Assembly: GCF_947499845.1 (NCBI RefSeq)
Contig: NZ_CANMPM010000004.1
Location: 248,001 to 312,000, forward strand
Source: an uncultured Pseudokineococcus sp.
Lineage (GTDB): Bacteria > Actinomycetota > Actinomycetes > Actinomycetales > Quadrisphaeraceae
Direction: 5' to 3'
Length of the DNA stretch: 64,000 nucleotides
A model generated the notes under the pieces. That model was given only the letters and a program-made list of their open reading frames with translations. It did not search any database and had not been told where the DNA came from. The position numbers and the translations under genes are program-made. Of the stretch, positions 25,854-35,145 are shown one piece after another; positions within the stretch are counted from its first letter, which is position 1; each line of letters starts with the position of its first letter.

Positions 25854-27653
25854 GTGCACGTCTTCACCGTCTGGGCCCCCGACGCCGCCGGCGTCGAGGT
25901 CGCCGTCGGCGCCTCCGGCGCCCCGGCCGAGGGGGGCCGCCTCGTCACGATGGACGCCTCCGGGGGCGGGTGGTGGTCCGCGACCGTCGAGGACGCCGGC
26001 CACGGCACCGACTACGCCTTCCGCCTCGACGGCGGCCCCGCGCGCCCCGACCCGCGCAGCGCCTGGCAGCCCGAGGGCCCCGACGGCCCCAGCCGGGTCT
26101 TCGACGCCGCGCGCTTCGCCTGGTCCGACGGGGCGTGGGCGGGCGTGGACGGCCGCGGCGCCGTCTTCTACGAGCTCCACGTCGGGACCTTCACGCCCGA
26201 GGGCACGCTGGAGGCGGCCGTCGGGCGGCTCGACCACCTCGTCGACCTCGGCGTCCAGGTCGTCGAGCTGCTGCCCGTCGCCGCCTTCCCGGGCCGCTGG
26301 GGCTGGGGCTACGACGGGGTCGACCTGTGGGCCGTGCACCACCCCTACGGCGGGCCGGAGGCGCTGCAGCGCTTCGTCGACGCCTGCCACGCCCGCGGGC
26401 TCGGGGTCTGCCTCGACGTCGTCTACAACCACCTGGGCCCGGCGGGGAACTACCTGCCCGAGTTCGGCCCCTACTTCACCGACGAGCACGAGACGCCCTG
26501 GGGCACGGCGGTGAACCTCGACGCGCCGGGCGCCCGGGAGGTGCGCGCCTTCGTCGTCGAGGGGGCGCTGCGCTGGCTGCGCGACTTCCACGTCGACGCC
26601 CTGCGGCTCGACGCCGTCCACGCGCTCGTCGACGACTCGCCCGTCCACGTGCTGGCCGAGCTGTCGCTGCGGGCGGCCGACCTGTCCGACGAGGTCGGGC
26701 GGCCGCTGACGCTCGTGGCGGAGTCCGACCTCAACGACCCGCGCATGGTCGAGCCCGCCGTCGAGGGCGGCTACGGCATGCAGGCGCAGTGGGCCGACGA
26801 CGTCCACCACGCCGTGCACGCCCTCGTCACCGGCGAGCGGCAGGGCTACTACGTCGACTTCGGCTCGCTGGAGTCCGTCCGCGCCGTCATGACGGGGGCC
26901 TTCTGGCACGCCGGCACGTACTCGCCCTTCCGCGAGCAGGTCTGGGGACGGCCGGTGGACCCGACCCGCCACCGCGGCGGCTCCTTCGTCGCCTACACGT
27001 CCAACCACGACCAGGTGGGCAACCGGGCCACCGGCGACCGCCCCTCGGCGACCCTGCCCGGCGGGGTCCTCGCCGGCAGCGCCGCCCTCGTCCTCCTCGG
27101 CCCCTTCTCCCCCATGCTCTTCATGGGCGAGGAGTGGGGCGCGCGCACGCCGTGGCAGTTCTTCACCGACTTCCCCGACCCCGAGCTCGCCGAGGCCGTG
27201 CGGACGGGGCGGCGCTCGGAGTTCTCCTCCCACGGGTGGGACGCCGAGGACGTGCCCGACCCGCAGGACCCGGCCACCCGCGACGCCTCGGTGCTCGACT
27301 GGGACGAGCCGACGTCGGGGCGCGGCGCGGCGCTGCTCGCGTGGCACCGTCGCCTGCTCGAGCTGCGCGCCGCCGAGGGGGACCTGCGCGACGACGTCCT
27401 CGGCCGCTCGCCGAGCCTCGACGTCGTCGGCGACGAGGACGCCGGCTGGCTCGTGCTCGTCCGCGGGGCCTTCCGCGTCGCGGTCAACCTCTCCGACCGG
27501 GCGCGGGAGGTGCCGCTCGAGCGGGGCGCCGGCGTCGAGGGCGAGAGCGGCGCCGAGCTCGTCGCGTCCTACGCCGAGGACGGCGAGGTCGCCCTGGAGG
27601 GCGAGGTCGTGCGCCTGCCCGCCCACGCGGTCGCGGTGGCCCGGCTCCGCTGA
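25854..27653 (+). CDS. treZ: malto-oligosyltrehalose trehalohydrolase
   Basis: GH13 enzyme that releases trehalose from maltooligosyltrehalose. The 599-residue protein begins with a CBM48-like sandwich (HVFTVWAPDAAGVEVAV), then GAVFYELHVGTFTPEGT, LPVAAFPGRWGWGYDGV, nucleophile Asp253 (ALRLDAVHAL), acid Glu290 (LVAESDLND) and Asp386 (TSNHDQVGN), with the TreZ hallmark FMGEEWGARTPWQFF. The GTG has a strong ribosome site (GCAGGAGG), unlike the coupled treY start. It completes the glgX-treY-treZ set; a double hairpin follows. Confidence 0.96.
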   Translation: MHVFTVWAPDAAGVEVAVGASGAPAEGGRLVTMDASGGGWWSATVEDAGHGTDYAFRLDGGPARPDPRSAWQPEGPDGPSRVFDAARFAWSDGAWAGVDGRGAVFYELHVGTFTPEGTLEAAVGRLDHLVDLGVQVVELLPVAAFPGRWGWGYDGVDLWAVHHPYGGPEALQRFVDACHARGLGVCLDVVYNHLGPAGNYLPEFGPYFTDEHETPWGTAVNLDAPGAREVRAFVVEGALRWLRDFHVDALRLDAVHALVDDSPVHVLAELSLRAADLSDEVGRPLTLVAESDLNDPRMVEPAVEGGYGMQAQWADDVHHAVHALVTGERQGYYVDFGSLESVRAVMTGAFWHAGTYSPFREQVWGRPVDPTRHRGGSFVAYTSNHDQVGNRATGDRPSATLPGGVLAGSAALVLLGPFSPMLFMGEEWGARTPWQFFTDFPDPELAEAVRTGRRSEFSSHGWDAEDVPDPQDPATRDASVLDWDEPTSGRGAALLAWHRRLLELRAAEGDLRDDVLGRSPSLDVVGDEDAGWLVLVRGAFRVAVNLSDRAREVPLERGAGVEGESGAELVASYAEDGEVALEGEVVRLPAHAVAVARLR

Positions 27654-27663
27654 CGTGGGCCGC

Positions 27664-27730
27664 GTCCGGTGGCCCGGGTCCCCGGGCCACCGGACGTCCC
27701 CGGTGCCCGGCGTCGGTCGGGGCACCGGGG
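27664..27730. terminator. two tandem hairpins between treZ and a convergent gene
   Basis: The first stem pairs 27664-27678 with 27681-27695; the second pairs CCCCGGTGCCC (27698-27708) with GGGCACCGGGG (27720-27730). Both sit between converging genes and lack U tracts. Confidence 0.65.
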
Positions 27731-27748
27731 AGGGCCCCGGTCAGGGCC

Positions 27749-29173
27749 TCAGCGCAGGCCCCCGCGCACGAAGGGGTTGGCGCCCTCGACGCCCATGAGG
27801 AACCACGCCGTGGCACCGATGTGCTGCGACTGGAAGTAGGCGAAGCCGAAGCCGGTGTCGAGCACGCTCGTCGCCGCGACGACGCCGGAGTCCGCCGGCA
27901 GCGGCGCGCCGCCCACCGTCTGGTCCTGCCCCACGCGGTCCTGGGCCACCGTGATCTGCCCGAGCAGGCCGCGGGCGCGCCGGGCGTCCGCCTGCCCGCG
28001 GCCGCGGTCGGCGTAGGCCGTGGCCAGCTGGCCGGTGCCCTCGAGCCACACCCCCTGCGGGTTCACCGTCAGCCCGTTGTAGACCGCGGTCGAGGTGAGT
28101 GACGCCGAGCTGAAGGTCACCCCGGAGACGCGGACGCCGTCGGGCAGCTGGCTCAGCGGCTGCGCGGCGTCGTCGGTCACGGCGAGCGCCTGCCCGGCCC
28201 AGTCGAGGGCCCGGGCGTAGCGCCCCTCGCGCAGGGCCAGCCAGCTCCACGCCTGCGGGTCCAGCGGCAGGGGGTCACGGTTGACCGTCGTCCCGTCGTT
28301 GCTCCCCGTGTAGAAGTACCCGCCGTCGGGCTCCCAGACGCGCCCGAGGAAGGCGCGGGCCCGATCGGCCTCCTCGAGCCAGGAGCGGTCGCGCGTGGCC
28401 GCGGCGAGCTGGCGGAAGAAGCCCACGCAGTCGACGTTGTGCTCGGTCGAGACGTTGGGGATCCGCTCGTCCCCGGCGGTCACGCCGAAGGAGAAGCCGC
28501 CGAGGGCGCCGTCGTTGCGGGCCTTCGTCGTGATCCAGCGGGCGACGGCGAGCGCCCCGTCGAGGTAGCGCTGCTCCCCCGTGCGCTCGTGCAGCTGGAC
28601 GAGCGCCATGCCGGGCCAGGCCATGTCGCCGACGGCGGTGCCGAGGAAGCCGAACTGGAAGCCGATGTTCGCGGTGCCGTCCGGCAGCCGGAGGCCGTAC
28701 GGCTGCGGGACGCCGTCGTAGAAGACGTACGGGCCGACGTTGTAGGCCTGGCGCAGCCGGCCGTCGTCGTACGCGGGGTCGTTCCCCTGGGCGAACAGCA
28801 GGCCGTCGCCGAGACGGCGCGCGAGGGCCTCGCCCCGCGCGGTGCCCGTGGCGAGCGCCGCGCAGATGCTGAGGGCCTCGTCGTAGACGAAGGCCGTGCT
28901 GAAGAGCCCGTTCTGGTCGGAGTAGCTCTGCGCCAGCACCGGCCCGTCGCCGTTCGCGGCCGGGTAGGCGTCGGTCATGACCTGGAGGAAGTCCAGGGCG
29001 CGCGCGCCGGCGCGGCGCAGCGACGGCGTCGCCACCGAGGGCGGTGCCGCTGCGGCCCCGGTGGCCGGGGCGACCGCCAGCGCCAGGGCTGCGGCGCCGG
29101 TGGCGCCGGCGAGGACCGCCCGCCGGCTCGGGGCGCGCCGCGGGTCGTGGGTCGGGGTGCGGTGCTCGTCCAC
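27749..29173 (-). CDS. Tat-exported helical (six-hairpin-like) protein, unknown enzyme
   Basis: A 474-residue secreted protein. The N-terminus has a twin-arginine signal (PSRRAVLAGATGAAALALAV, cleavage near GAAAA). The rest reads like an (alpha/alpha)6 barrel: repeated helix pairs such as RYLDGALAVARWIT, SWLEEADRARAFL and ARALDWAGQALAV spaced about 60 residues, with aromatic/acidic clusters (FVYDEAL, TEHNVDCVGFF, NPQGVWLEGTGQLA). That pattern occurs in sugar epimerases and glycoside hydrolases, but I cannot name the reaction. The GTG has a clear GAGGAGG site. Position next to treZ may be coincidental. Confidence 0.8.
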   Translation of the reverse strand: MDEHRTPTHDPRRAPSRRAVLAGATGAAALALAVAPATGAAAAPPSVATPSLRRAGARALDFLQVMTDAYPAANGDGPVLAQSYSDQNGLFSTAFVYDEALSICAALATGTARGEALARRLGDGLLFAQGNDPAYDDGRLRQAYNVGPYVFYDGVPQPYGLRLPDGTANIGFQFGFLGTAVGDMAWPGMALVQLHERTGEQRYLDGALAVARWITTKARNDGALGGFSFGVTAGDERIPNVSTEHNVDCVGFFRQLAAATRDRSWLEEADRARAFLGRVWEPDGGYFYTGSNDGTTVNRDPLPLDPQAWSWLALREGRYARALDWAGQALAVTDDAAQPLSQLPDGVRVSGVTFSSASLTSTAVYNGLTVNPQGVWLEGTGQLATAYADRGRGQADARRARGLLGQITVAQDRVGQDQTVGGAPLPADSGVVAATSVLDTGFGFAYFQSQHIGATAWFLMGVEGANPFVRGGLR

Positions 29174-29297
29174 GTCGTCTCCTCCTCGGGGGCGACGCCC
29201 TCGTCGCCCGCAGCGGCACTCTCACCCGCCGCGGCGGGAGGGTCAAGGACGCCTGTCCTCGGGCTCCTGGGCTCCGTGCGCGAGCGCGGCGCGGGGT

Positions 29298-30401
29298 TCA
29301 GGCCCCGTCGCGGGCGAGCGACGTGAGGCGCGAGAGGGCGCGGGAGTACTTCTTCCGGTAGCCGCCCGCGAGCATCTCGGGGGTGAAGAGGTCCGCGAGG
29401 CTCGCGCCCGACACGGCCAGCGGGATCGAGCGGTCGTACATCCGGTCGGCGAGCACGACGGTGCGCAGCGCCACGTTCTGGTCCGCGAGCGGGCGCAGGC
29501 CCCGCCAGAAGACGTGCGTGACGCCGTCGAGCAGCGCGCCGTAGCGGCTCGGGTGCACGCGGGCGAGGTGCTCCGTCAGCGCGTCGACGTCGTCGAGCAC
29601 GGCGCCGCCGCCGATCGCGCGGGCGCGGGCCTCGAGCTCGTCGTCGGGCACCGGCGCGGGCGGGTCGGGCAGGCCGCGGTGGCGGTAGTCCTCGCCCTCG
29701 ATCCGCACGACGTCGAAGTTGCTGCCGACGGCCTGGATCTCGCGGAGGAAGTCGTCGGCGGCGAAGCGCCCCTCCCCCAGCGAGCCCGGGAGGGTGTTCG
29801 AGGTCGCCGCCAGCCGCACGCCGGCGTCGACGAGCTCGCGGAGCAGGCGGGCCATGAGGACGGTGTCCCCCGGGTCGTCGAGCTCGAACTCGTCGATGGC
29901 GACGAGGGTCATGGGCGAGAGCGCCCGGACGGCCTCGGCGAAGCCGAGCGCGCCGACGAGGTTGGTGTACTCGACGAAGGTGCCGAAGGCCTTCGGCCCG
30001 GGCACGGCGTGCCAGGTCGCCGCGAGCAGGTGCGTCTTGCCGACGCCGAAGCCCCCGTCGAGGTAGACGCCGGGCGCGCCCTGCGGGGTGGTCGGGCGTC
30101 CGCGCAGCAGCCGCCGCAGGCCGCCCTCCTTCTGGCCGCGCGACGCCTGGGCGTCCCGGACGCGCTCCGCGTGGGCCTCCAGCTCGGTGACGGCCGCCGC
30201 CTGCGAGGGCTCGTCGGGCGAGGGCTCGTAGGAGGCGAAGGAGACGTCCGCGAAGCGCGGCGAGGGCACGAGCTCGGCGACGAGCCGGTCGCGCCCCAGC
30301 TGCGGCTCGCGGCCCACGAGGGAGCCCACCCCCGCCTCGCGCCCGCCCCGCCCCTGGCTCGCCGGGTCTTCGCCCGCCGGGTCCCCGCTCGTCGTCGTCA
30401 C
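29298..30401 (-). CDS. zapE: ZapE/AFG1 family cell-division ATPase
   Basis: AFG1-like P-loop ATPase; in E. coli ZapE acts on the FtsZ ring. The 367-residue protein has Walker [12 protein letters not shown], Walker [11 protein letters not shown], the sensor region [10 protein letters not shown] and DHVFWRGL-like C-terminal block ([18 protein letters not shown]). I start at GTG 30401 because TAGGGT lies eight bases upstream on the minus strand; an ATG at 30440 would place that box inside the gene. It is divergent from sseA. Confidence 0.88.
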   Translation of the reverse strand: MTTTSGDPAGEDPASQGRGGREAGVGSLVGREPQLGRDRLVAELVPSPRFADVSFASYEPSPDEPSQAAAVTELEAHAERVRDAQASRGQKEGGLRRLLRGRPTTPQGAPGVYLDGGFGVGKTHLLAATWHAVPGPKAFGTFVEYTNLVGALGFAEAVRALSPMTLVAIDEFELDDPGDTVLMARLLRELVDAGVRLAATSNTLPGSLGEGRFAADDFLREIQAVGSNFDVVRIEGEDYRHRGLPDPPAPVPDDELEARARAIGGGAVLDDVDALTEHLARVHPSRYGALLDGVTHVFWRGLRPLADQNVALRTVVLADRMYDRSIPLAVSGASLADLFTPEMLAGGYRKKYSRALSRLTSLARDGA

Positions 30402-30409
30402 GGGCCACG

Positions 30410-30415
30410 ACCCTA
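30410..30415 (-). promoter_or_regulatory. -10-like element before zapE
   Basis: TAGGGT on the minus strand, eight bases before the GTG at 30401. It helps choose the start. Confidence 0.4.
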
Positions 30416-30607
30416 GGCGGGTCGCCGGCGTCCGCAGCATGGGCGCGGCTGCGGCCGCTGCCCCGGTGCGGGAAGATCCGGCCGCTCCCGAGGTGTTGCC
30501 CGGTGAGCAGGACGCGGCCCGCGACCACCCGCGGCGGCGAGAGCCTCGCGCGCGGGCCCGCGACGACCACGACAGCGACCGACTCGTGCGATCCCGAGGA
30601 GAGCCCC

Positions 30608-31516
30608 GTGCCCGTCCCCACCGACCCGAGCCCGGCCCTGGCCGAGTACGCCCACCCCGAGCGCCTCGTCACGACCGCGTGGCTGGCCGACCACCTCGGC
30701 GACGAGGGCCTCGTCGTCGTGGAGTCCGACGAGGACGTGCTGCTCTACGAGACCGGCCACATCGCCGGCGCCGTCAAGGTCGACTGGCACACCGACCTCA
30801 ACGACCCGGTGACCCGGGACTACGTCGACGGCGAGGCCTTCGCCCGGCTCATGTCGGCCAAGGGCATCAGCCGCGACTCCACCGTCGTCGTCTACGGCGA
30901 CAAGTCGAACTGGTGGGCGGCCTACGCGCTGTGGGTCTTCACCCTCTTCGGCCACGAGGACGTCCGGCTCCTCGACGGCGGCCGCGCCGCCTGGCTGGCC
31001 GAGGACCGCCCCATGACGACGGACGCGCCGTCGCCGGCCGCCACCGACTACCCCGTCGTCGAGCGCCGCGACGAGGAGGTCCGCGCCTTCGCGCCCGACG
31101 TCCTCGCCCACCTCGGCACCGGCCCGCTCGTCGACGTCCGCTCGCCCGAGGAGTACACCGGCGAGCGCACGCACATGCCCGCCTACCCCGAGGAGGGCGC
31201 CCTGCGCGGCGGCCACATCCCCACCGCCCAGTCGGTGCCCTGGGCGCGCGCGGCGGCCGAGGACGGCCGCTTCAAGGGCCGGGCCGAGCTCGAGGCCATC
31301 TACACGGGCGAGAAGGGCCTGCAGCCGGGCGACGACGTCATCGCCTACTGCCGCATCGGCGAGCGCTCCTCGCACACGTGGTTCGTGCTCACCCACCTGC
31401 TCGGCTTCGACAGGGTGCGCAACTACGACGGCTCGTGGACCGAGTGGGGCAACGCCGTGCGCGTGCCCATCGCCACGGGCTCCGAGCCCGGCGACGCCCC
31501 GGCGCGGCGCTCGTGA
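30608..31516 (+). CDS. sseA: thiosulfate/3-mercaptopyruvate sulfurtransferase
   Basis: Two-domain rhodanese that moves sulfane sulfur from thiosulfate or mercaptopyruvate to an acceptor. In the 302 residues the first domain ([20 protein letters not shown]) is non-catalytic; the second has [12 protein letters not shown] and the active-site loop with Cys248 (YCRIGERSS). GAGGAG six bases before the GTG at 30608 sets the start. It overlaps sufE by four bases, the usual actinobacterial pair, suggesting sulfur is passed on for Fe-S or cofactor assembly. Confidence 0.93.
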   Translation: MPVPTDPSPALAEYAHPERLVTTAWLADHLGDEGLVVVESDEDVLLYETGHIAGAVKVDWHTDLNDPVTRDYVDGEAFARLMSAKGISRDSTVVVYGDKSNWWAAYALWVFTLFGHEDVRLLDGGRAAWLAEDRPMTTDAPSPAATDYPVVERRDEEVRAFAPDVLAHLGTGPLVDVRSPEEYTGERTHMPAYPEEGALRGGHIPTAQSVPWARAAAEDGRFKGRAELEAIYTGEKGLQPGDDVIAYCRIGERSSHTWFVLTHLLGFDRVRNYDGSWTEWGNAVRVPIATGSEPGDAPARRS

Positions 31517-31998
31517 CCGCCGCGACCGCCGGCGACGCGGCGGGCATGGGCGGTCCCGCCGAGGGCCTGCCCCCGGCGCTGGCCGAGATCGTCGAGGACT
31601 TCCACGCCGTCAGCGAGCCCGAGCGCCTGCAGCTGCTCCTCGACTTCAGCCGGGGCCTGCCGGCGCTGCCCCCGCGGTACGCCGACCACCCCGAGCTCCT
31701 CGAGCCGGTGCCGGAGTGCCAGTCGCCGATCTTCCTGCTCACCGAGGTGGACGACGACGCCGACCGCACCGTGCACCTGTTCTTCTCGGCCCCCGCGGAG
31801 GCGCCGACGACGCGCGGCTTCGCCGGCATCCTCGCCGAGGGCCTCGACGGGCTGCCCGCCGCGCAGGTGCTCGACGTCCCGGGCGACGTCTGCTCGCGCC
31901 TGGGCCTGGACCGCGCCGTCAGCCCGCTGCGCCTGCGCGGCATGACCGGGATGCTCGCGCGGATCCAGCGCCAGGTCCGCGAGTCGACGGCCGCCTGA
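31513..31998 (+). CDS. sufE: SufE family sulfur-acceptor protein
   Basis: Accepts persulfide sulfur on a conserved Cys. The 161-residue protein carries Cys69 in [10 protein letters not shown], preceded by [14 protein letters not shown], and ends with the [11 protein letters not shown] helix typical of the family. The GTG overlaps the sseA stop (GTGA). No sufS or other suf gene is adjacent, so SseA is its likely donor. Confidence 0.92.
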   Translation: MTAATAGDAAGMGGPAEGLPPALAEIVEDFHAVSEPERLQLLLDFSRGLPALPPRYADHPELLEPVPECQSPIFLLTEVDDDADRTVHLFFSAPAEAPTTRGFAGILAEGLDGLPAAQVLDVPGDVCSRLGLDRAVSPLRLRGMTGMLARIQRQVRESTAA

Positions 31999-32029
31999 GG
32001 CCGGGCGCGTCGACCACCGGTCGCCAGGC

Positions 32030-32854
32030 ATGACCCTGCGGCTCCTGCACCCCCCGTCGCTCGGCGCCCCCCGCGAGGTGGCGCCGGCGGCGGGGGGTGC
32101 GGCGTCCCCGGACGCCGAGGACGAGCTCGCGGCGCTCTACGCCCACGACCTCCCGGAGCCGGCCCGCGACGCCCGGGTCCGCGCGAACCTCGTCACCACC
32201 CTCGACGGCGCCGCCGCCGGCGACGACGGCTCGAGCCGCTCGATCTCCGGGCCCGCCGACCTGCGGGTCCTGGTCCTGCTGCGCTCGCTCGCCGACGTGG
32301 TGCTCGTCGGGGCGGGGACGGCCCGCTCGGAGGGCTACGGACCGCTGCGGGTGCGGGCGTCCCTGGCCGCCCGACGGTCCGCCCTCGGGCAGGCGCCGGC
32401 CCCGGCGCTCGCCGTCGTCACCCGCTCCGGGCGGCTGCCCGACGCGGCGCTCGCCCGGCGCGACGACGGCGGGGCGGTGCTGGCCGTGACCTGCGAGAGC
32501 GCGGGAGAGGACGTGCTGGGCCGGCTGCGCGCGGCGCTGGGCGACGGCGGCGTCGTCGTCGCCGGGGACGACGACGTCGACCTCGCGGCCGCGGTCGCCG
32601 CGCTGGCGGAGCGCGGCCTGCGGCGCGTGCTCTGCGAGGGCGGCCCCGCGCTGCTGCGGGACGTCGCGGCCGCCGGCCTGCTCGACGAGCTGTGCCTCAC
32701 GACGTCGCCGCTGCTCGTCGCCGGGGACGGCCCGCGCGCCCTCGTCGGCCCCGCGCTCACCGCGCACCTCGACCTGGCGTCGCTGCTGCTGGCCGACGAC
32801 GGCGGCGGCACCCTGCTCGGCCGGTGGGTCGTGCGGCGCCCCGGCAGCGCGTAG
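32030..32854 (+). CDS. pyrimidine reductase family protein (RibD C-terminal fold)
   Basis: DHFR-like reductase of the RibD C-terminal group; 274 residues. Visible motifs are VRANLVTTLDGAAAG near residue 55, ISGPADLRVL, VVLVGAGTARSEGYGPL and CEGGPALLRDVAAAGLLDEL, which bind NADPH and a ribitylaminopyrimidine-like substrate in relatives. There is no deaminase domain, so it is not a full RibD. Stand-alone copies are common in actinobacteria and their substrate is unsettled. The start has only a weak ribosome site (CCAGG). Its 5' neighbour is sufE, 31 bases away. Confidence 0.85.
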   Translation: MTLRLLHPPSLGAPREVAPAAGGAASPDAEDELAALYAHDLPEPARDARVRANLVTTLDGAAAGDDGSSRSISGPADLRVLVLLRSLADVVLVGAGTARSEGYGPLRVRASLAARRSALGQAPAPALAVVTRSGRLPDAALARRDDGGAVLAVTCESAGEDVLGRLRAALGDGGVVVAGDDDVDLAAAVAALAERGLRRVLCEGGPALLRDVAAAGLLDELCLTTSPLLVAGDGPRALVGPALTAHLDLASLLLADDGGGTLLGRWVVRRPGSA

Positions 32855-32891
32855 ACGCGTCGGCCGGGGACGTGGGGGCGGCACGCCGCGA

Positions 32892-32961
32892 CCGCGGACC
32901 CCGAGGGCCGGCACGCCGTCGGGTCGTCGGCACCGCGGACTTCGAGGGCCGGCACGCCGTC
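32892..32961. repeat. 29-bp imperfect direct repeat in the gap after the reductase gene
   Basis: Copies at 32892-32920 and 32933-32961 differ at two bases (CC versus TT) and share GAGGGCCGGCACGCCGTC. The 243-base gap between convergent genes shows nothing else clear, apart from a partial third GGCACGCCG. Confidence 0.75.
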
Positions 32962-33097
32962 ACGAGGCCCGCGAGGTCCGCGGACGTCCGGCAGGCCCTC
33001 GACGCGTCCCCCTGCCGACCTCCCTCGGCACCGCGGGGTGCAGGTGCGTGCGCAGCCGGCACGCCGGGCCGGCTCCGCACGCCCGCCCGGTCCGGCG

Positions 33098-34480
33098 TCA
33101 GAGGTGCTCGAGCAGGAAGCGCGCGACCTCGCGCTCCCAGCGCTCCGGGTCGGTGTTCCACTCCTTGGTGTGCTGCGCCCCCGGGAAGTCCCGGAAGACG
33201 ACGAGGTCGGGCCGGGCGGCCGCGAGCCGCCGCGAGGGCCCGATGGGGACGACGTCGTCGTCGGCGGCGTGGAGCAGCAGGACGGGCAGCCGCAGCTCGT
33301 CGGCGCGGACCACCCAGTCGAGGCGGGCGACGTCGATGGGCGCGCTGACGCCGAGCAGCGCCCGCGCCTCCGGGCGGGCCAGCATGGCGATGCCGAGGCG
33401 ACCGGCGGCCCAGGGCAGCCGGTTCCGGCGCGCCGCGTGCTCGAGCACGTCGCGCCAGTCGACGACCGGCGAGTCGAGGACCACGGCGCGGACCCGGTCG
33501 GCGGTCCACGACCGTGTGGCCAGCTGCAGGACGATCGCCCCGCCCATCGACCAGCCGACGAGGACGACCTCCCGCGCGCCGTGGTCGAGGGCGTGGAGCA
33601 CGGCCGCCTCGACGTCCAGCCACTCGGTGTCCCCCAGGCCGTAGTGGCCCGCGGACTCGGGCGGGGCGTCGGCGTCGTTGCGGTAGGCCGGCACGAGGCA
33701 CGGCAGCCCCAGGCGGTGCAGCAGCGGCACCGCGCGCAGGCACTCCTCGCGCGTGGCGCCGCGCCCGTGGACGAGCACGGCCCAGACCGCCCCGCCCTCC
33801 CGTCCCGTCGACCCGGCTCCGCCCTCGGGTACGTCGCGGCGCCCGCGGGCGGCGGGCACGAACCACGCCGGGAGGCCGCCGAGCGGCGTCGCGACCCGAA
33901 CGTCCTCGTGCGCGAGGCAGAGCGCCGACGTCGGGTCGCCGACGTGGACGGTCCCGCTCCAGCGCGCGGAGCCGGGGGCGAGACCGCCCTCGGGCGGCGC
34001 GAGCAGCTCGCGCACGACGGCGCCCCGCTCCTCGCGCACCACCCGGCCGACCTGCGCCGCGCGGCGCCCGCCGTCGAGGAGGAGGACGTAGCGGCCGGGG
34101 GCGCGGGTCTGCGCGTCGGCCGTCACCGTGACGACGGGCCCGTCCGGCCCGGCGCCCTCGAGGTCCACCGCGAGGACCCGGACGTCGTCCGGCCGCTCGT
34201 GCACGGGCCTGACCACCTGCCGGACGAAGAAGGCGGCGAGCCCGGAGACGGCGGCGGCCGCCAGCGACGTCGCCGCGACGGCGCCGGCCCCGCTCCAGGC
34301 CGCCACCCGCGCCGCGGTGCGCGCCCGGCGCCGGGCGACGGGACCCACCGGCAGGCACCGGCGCACGGCGCCGAGCCCGCACCCGGCCGCGGCGACCGGC
34401 GCCCCCCACGGCACGCCCCGACCCGGGAGCCGACGACCACCGGTCGACCGCCCCCCGCTCGTCGGGCGTCCTCCGCTCAT
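33098..34480 (-). CDS. membrane-anchored alpha/beta hydrolase
   Basis: A 460-residue protein with one N-terminal helix (AATSLAAAAVSGLAAFFV, about residue 90), a beta-rich extracytoplasmic or linker region of 130 residues, then an alpha/beta hydrolase: oxyanion region VLVHGRGATREE, nucleophile Ser in VGWSMGGAIV, acid in HAADDDVVP and His in AQHTKEW. The fold resembles the dipeptidyl-peptidase/BAAT branch; the substrate is unknown. The ATG at 34480 has GGAGGGG five bases upstream. Another ATG at 34498 overlaps the DoxX-like gene stop as ATGA and would add six residues. Confidence 0.82.
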   Translation of the reverse strand: MSGGRPTSGGRSTGGRRLPGRGVPWGAPVAAAGCGLGAVRRCLPVGPVARRRARTAARVAAWSGAGAVAATSLAAAAVSGLAAFFVRQVVRPVHERPDDVRVLAVDLEGAGPDGPVVTVTADAQTRAPGRYVLLLDGGRRAAQVGRVVREERGAVVRELLAPPEGGLAPGSARWSGTVHVGDPTSALCLAHEDVRVATPLGGLPAWFVPAARGRRDVPEGGAGSTGREGGAVWAVLVHGRGATREECLRAVPLLHRLGLPCLVPAYRNDADAPPESAGHYGLGDTEWLDVEAAVLHALDHGAREVVLVGWSMGGAIVLQLATRSWTADRVRAVVLDSPVVDWRDVLEHAARRNRLPWAAGRLGIAMLARPEARALLGVSAPIDVARLDWVVRADELRLPVLLLHAADDDVVPIGPSRRLAAARPDLVVFRDFPGAQHTKEWNTDPERWEREVARFLLEHL

Positions 34481-34494
34481 CGGGGCCCCTCCGC

Positions 34495-34968
34495 TCATCG
34501 GGGACACCGGGCGACCGCGAGGGCGCTCACCACCATCGGCACCTGCAGCGGCACCCGGACCACCGTGACCACCCGCCGCGTCCGCGAGGCGCGGGGCGAG
34601 CGCAGCGCGCGCTGCGCCATGGAGACGTTGGCCGGCCAGACCGCCAGCAGCAGCGCTGCCGAGAGCGCGCCCCCGGCCCGGCGGGTGGCGGGCGCGGCGA
34701 GGGCCGCGGCGCAGACGAGCTCGGCGGCCCCCGACAGCAGGGTCCAGGGGCGGGGCGCGCCCAGCGCGCGGGGCACGGCCGCGTCGAACACGGCCGGGCG
34801 CACGAGGTGGAGCAGCCCGGTCGCGGTGAAGGAGGCGGACATCCACCGGGCGGCCGCGTCGGCGCCCGCCCGGCGCCGCCGCCCGTCCACCCCCCGGTCC
34901 CGTCCGTGGTCCCGCCCGTGCCGGAGGAGCCGGTCCCCCGGGCCGCCGCGTCCTCGACGTCCAGCCAT
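34495..34968 (-). CDS. DoxX-like membrane protein
   Basis: A 157-residue small membrane protein with four hydrophobic segments. MSASFTATGLLHLVRPAVF, LLSGAAELVCAAALAAP and GGALSAALLLAVWPANVSM match the DoxX group, found in thiosulfate and redox contexts. The first 40 residues are Arg/Gly-rich and doubtful; a start at ATG 34842 (115 residues) would leave only the core. The ATG at 34968 has CAGGAT six bases upstream, the spacing of leaderless promoters here, so I keep it. It is coupled to the hydrolase gene downstream. Confidence 0.65.
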   Translation of the reverse strand: MAGRRGRGGPGDRLLRHGRDHGRDRGVDGRRRRAGADAAARWMSASFTATGLLHLVRPAVFDAAVPRALGAPRPWTLLSGAAELVCAAALAAPATRRAGGALSAALLLAVWPANVSMAQRALRSPRASRTRRVVTVVRVPLQVPMVVSALAVARCPR

Positions 34969-35145
34969 GCCGCCATCCTGCCCGGCGCCCGCGCCCCGCG
35001 CGGCACGGGCGGCAGGGCTGGCACAGGCGGGGGCGGCCGGGGGCGCGGTGGCCCGCCGCCCGCCGCAGACGGGGCCGGGAGCGCCGGTGGACGCCGCGGC
35101 TCCGGGCTCGGGGTCAGCACCGGCTTCGGGGTGCAGGATCGGCCC

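Noticed and set aside
22794-27725. 1643-codon open frame antisense to glgX-treY-treZ
   Set aside because: Its translation is low-complexity Val/Asp/Gly/Arg with no domain, while the opposite strand encodes three well-recognised enzymes.
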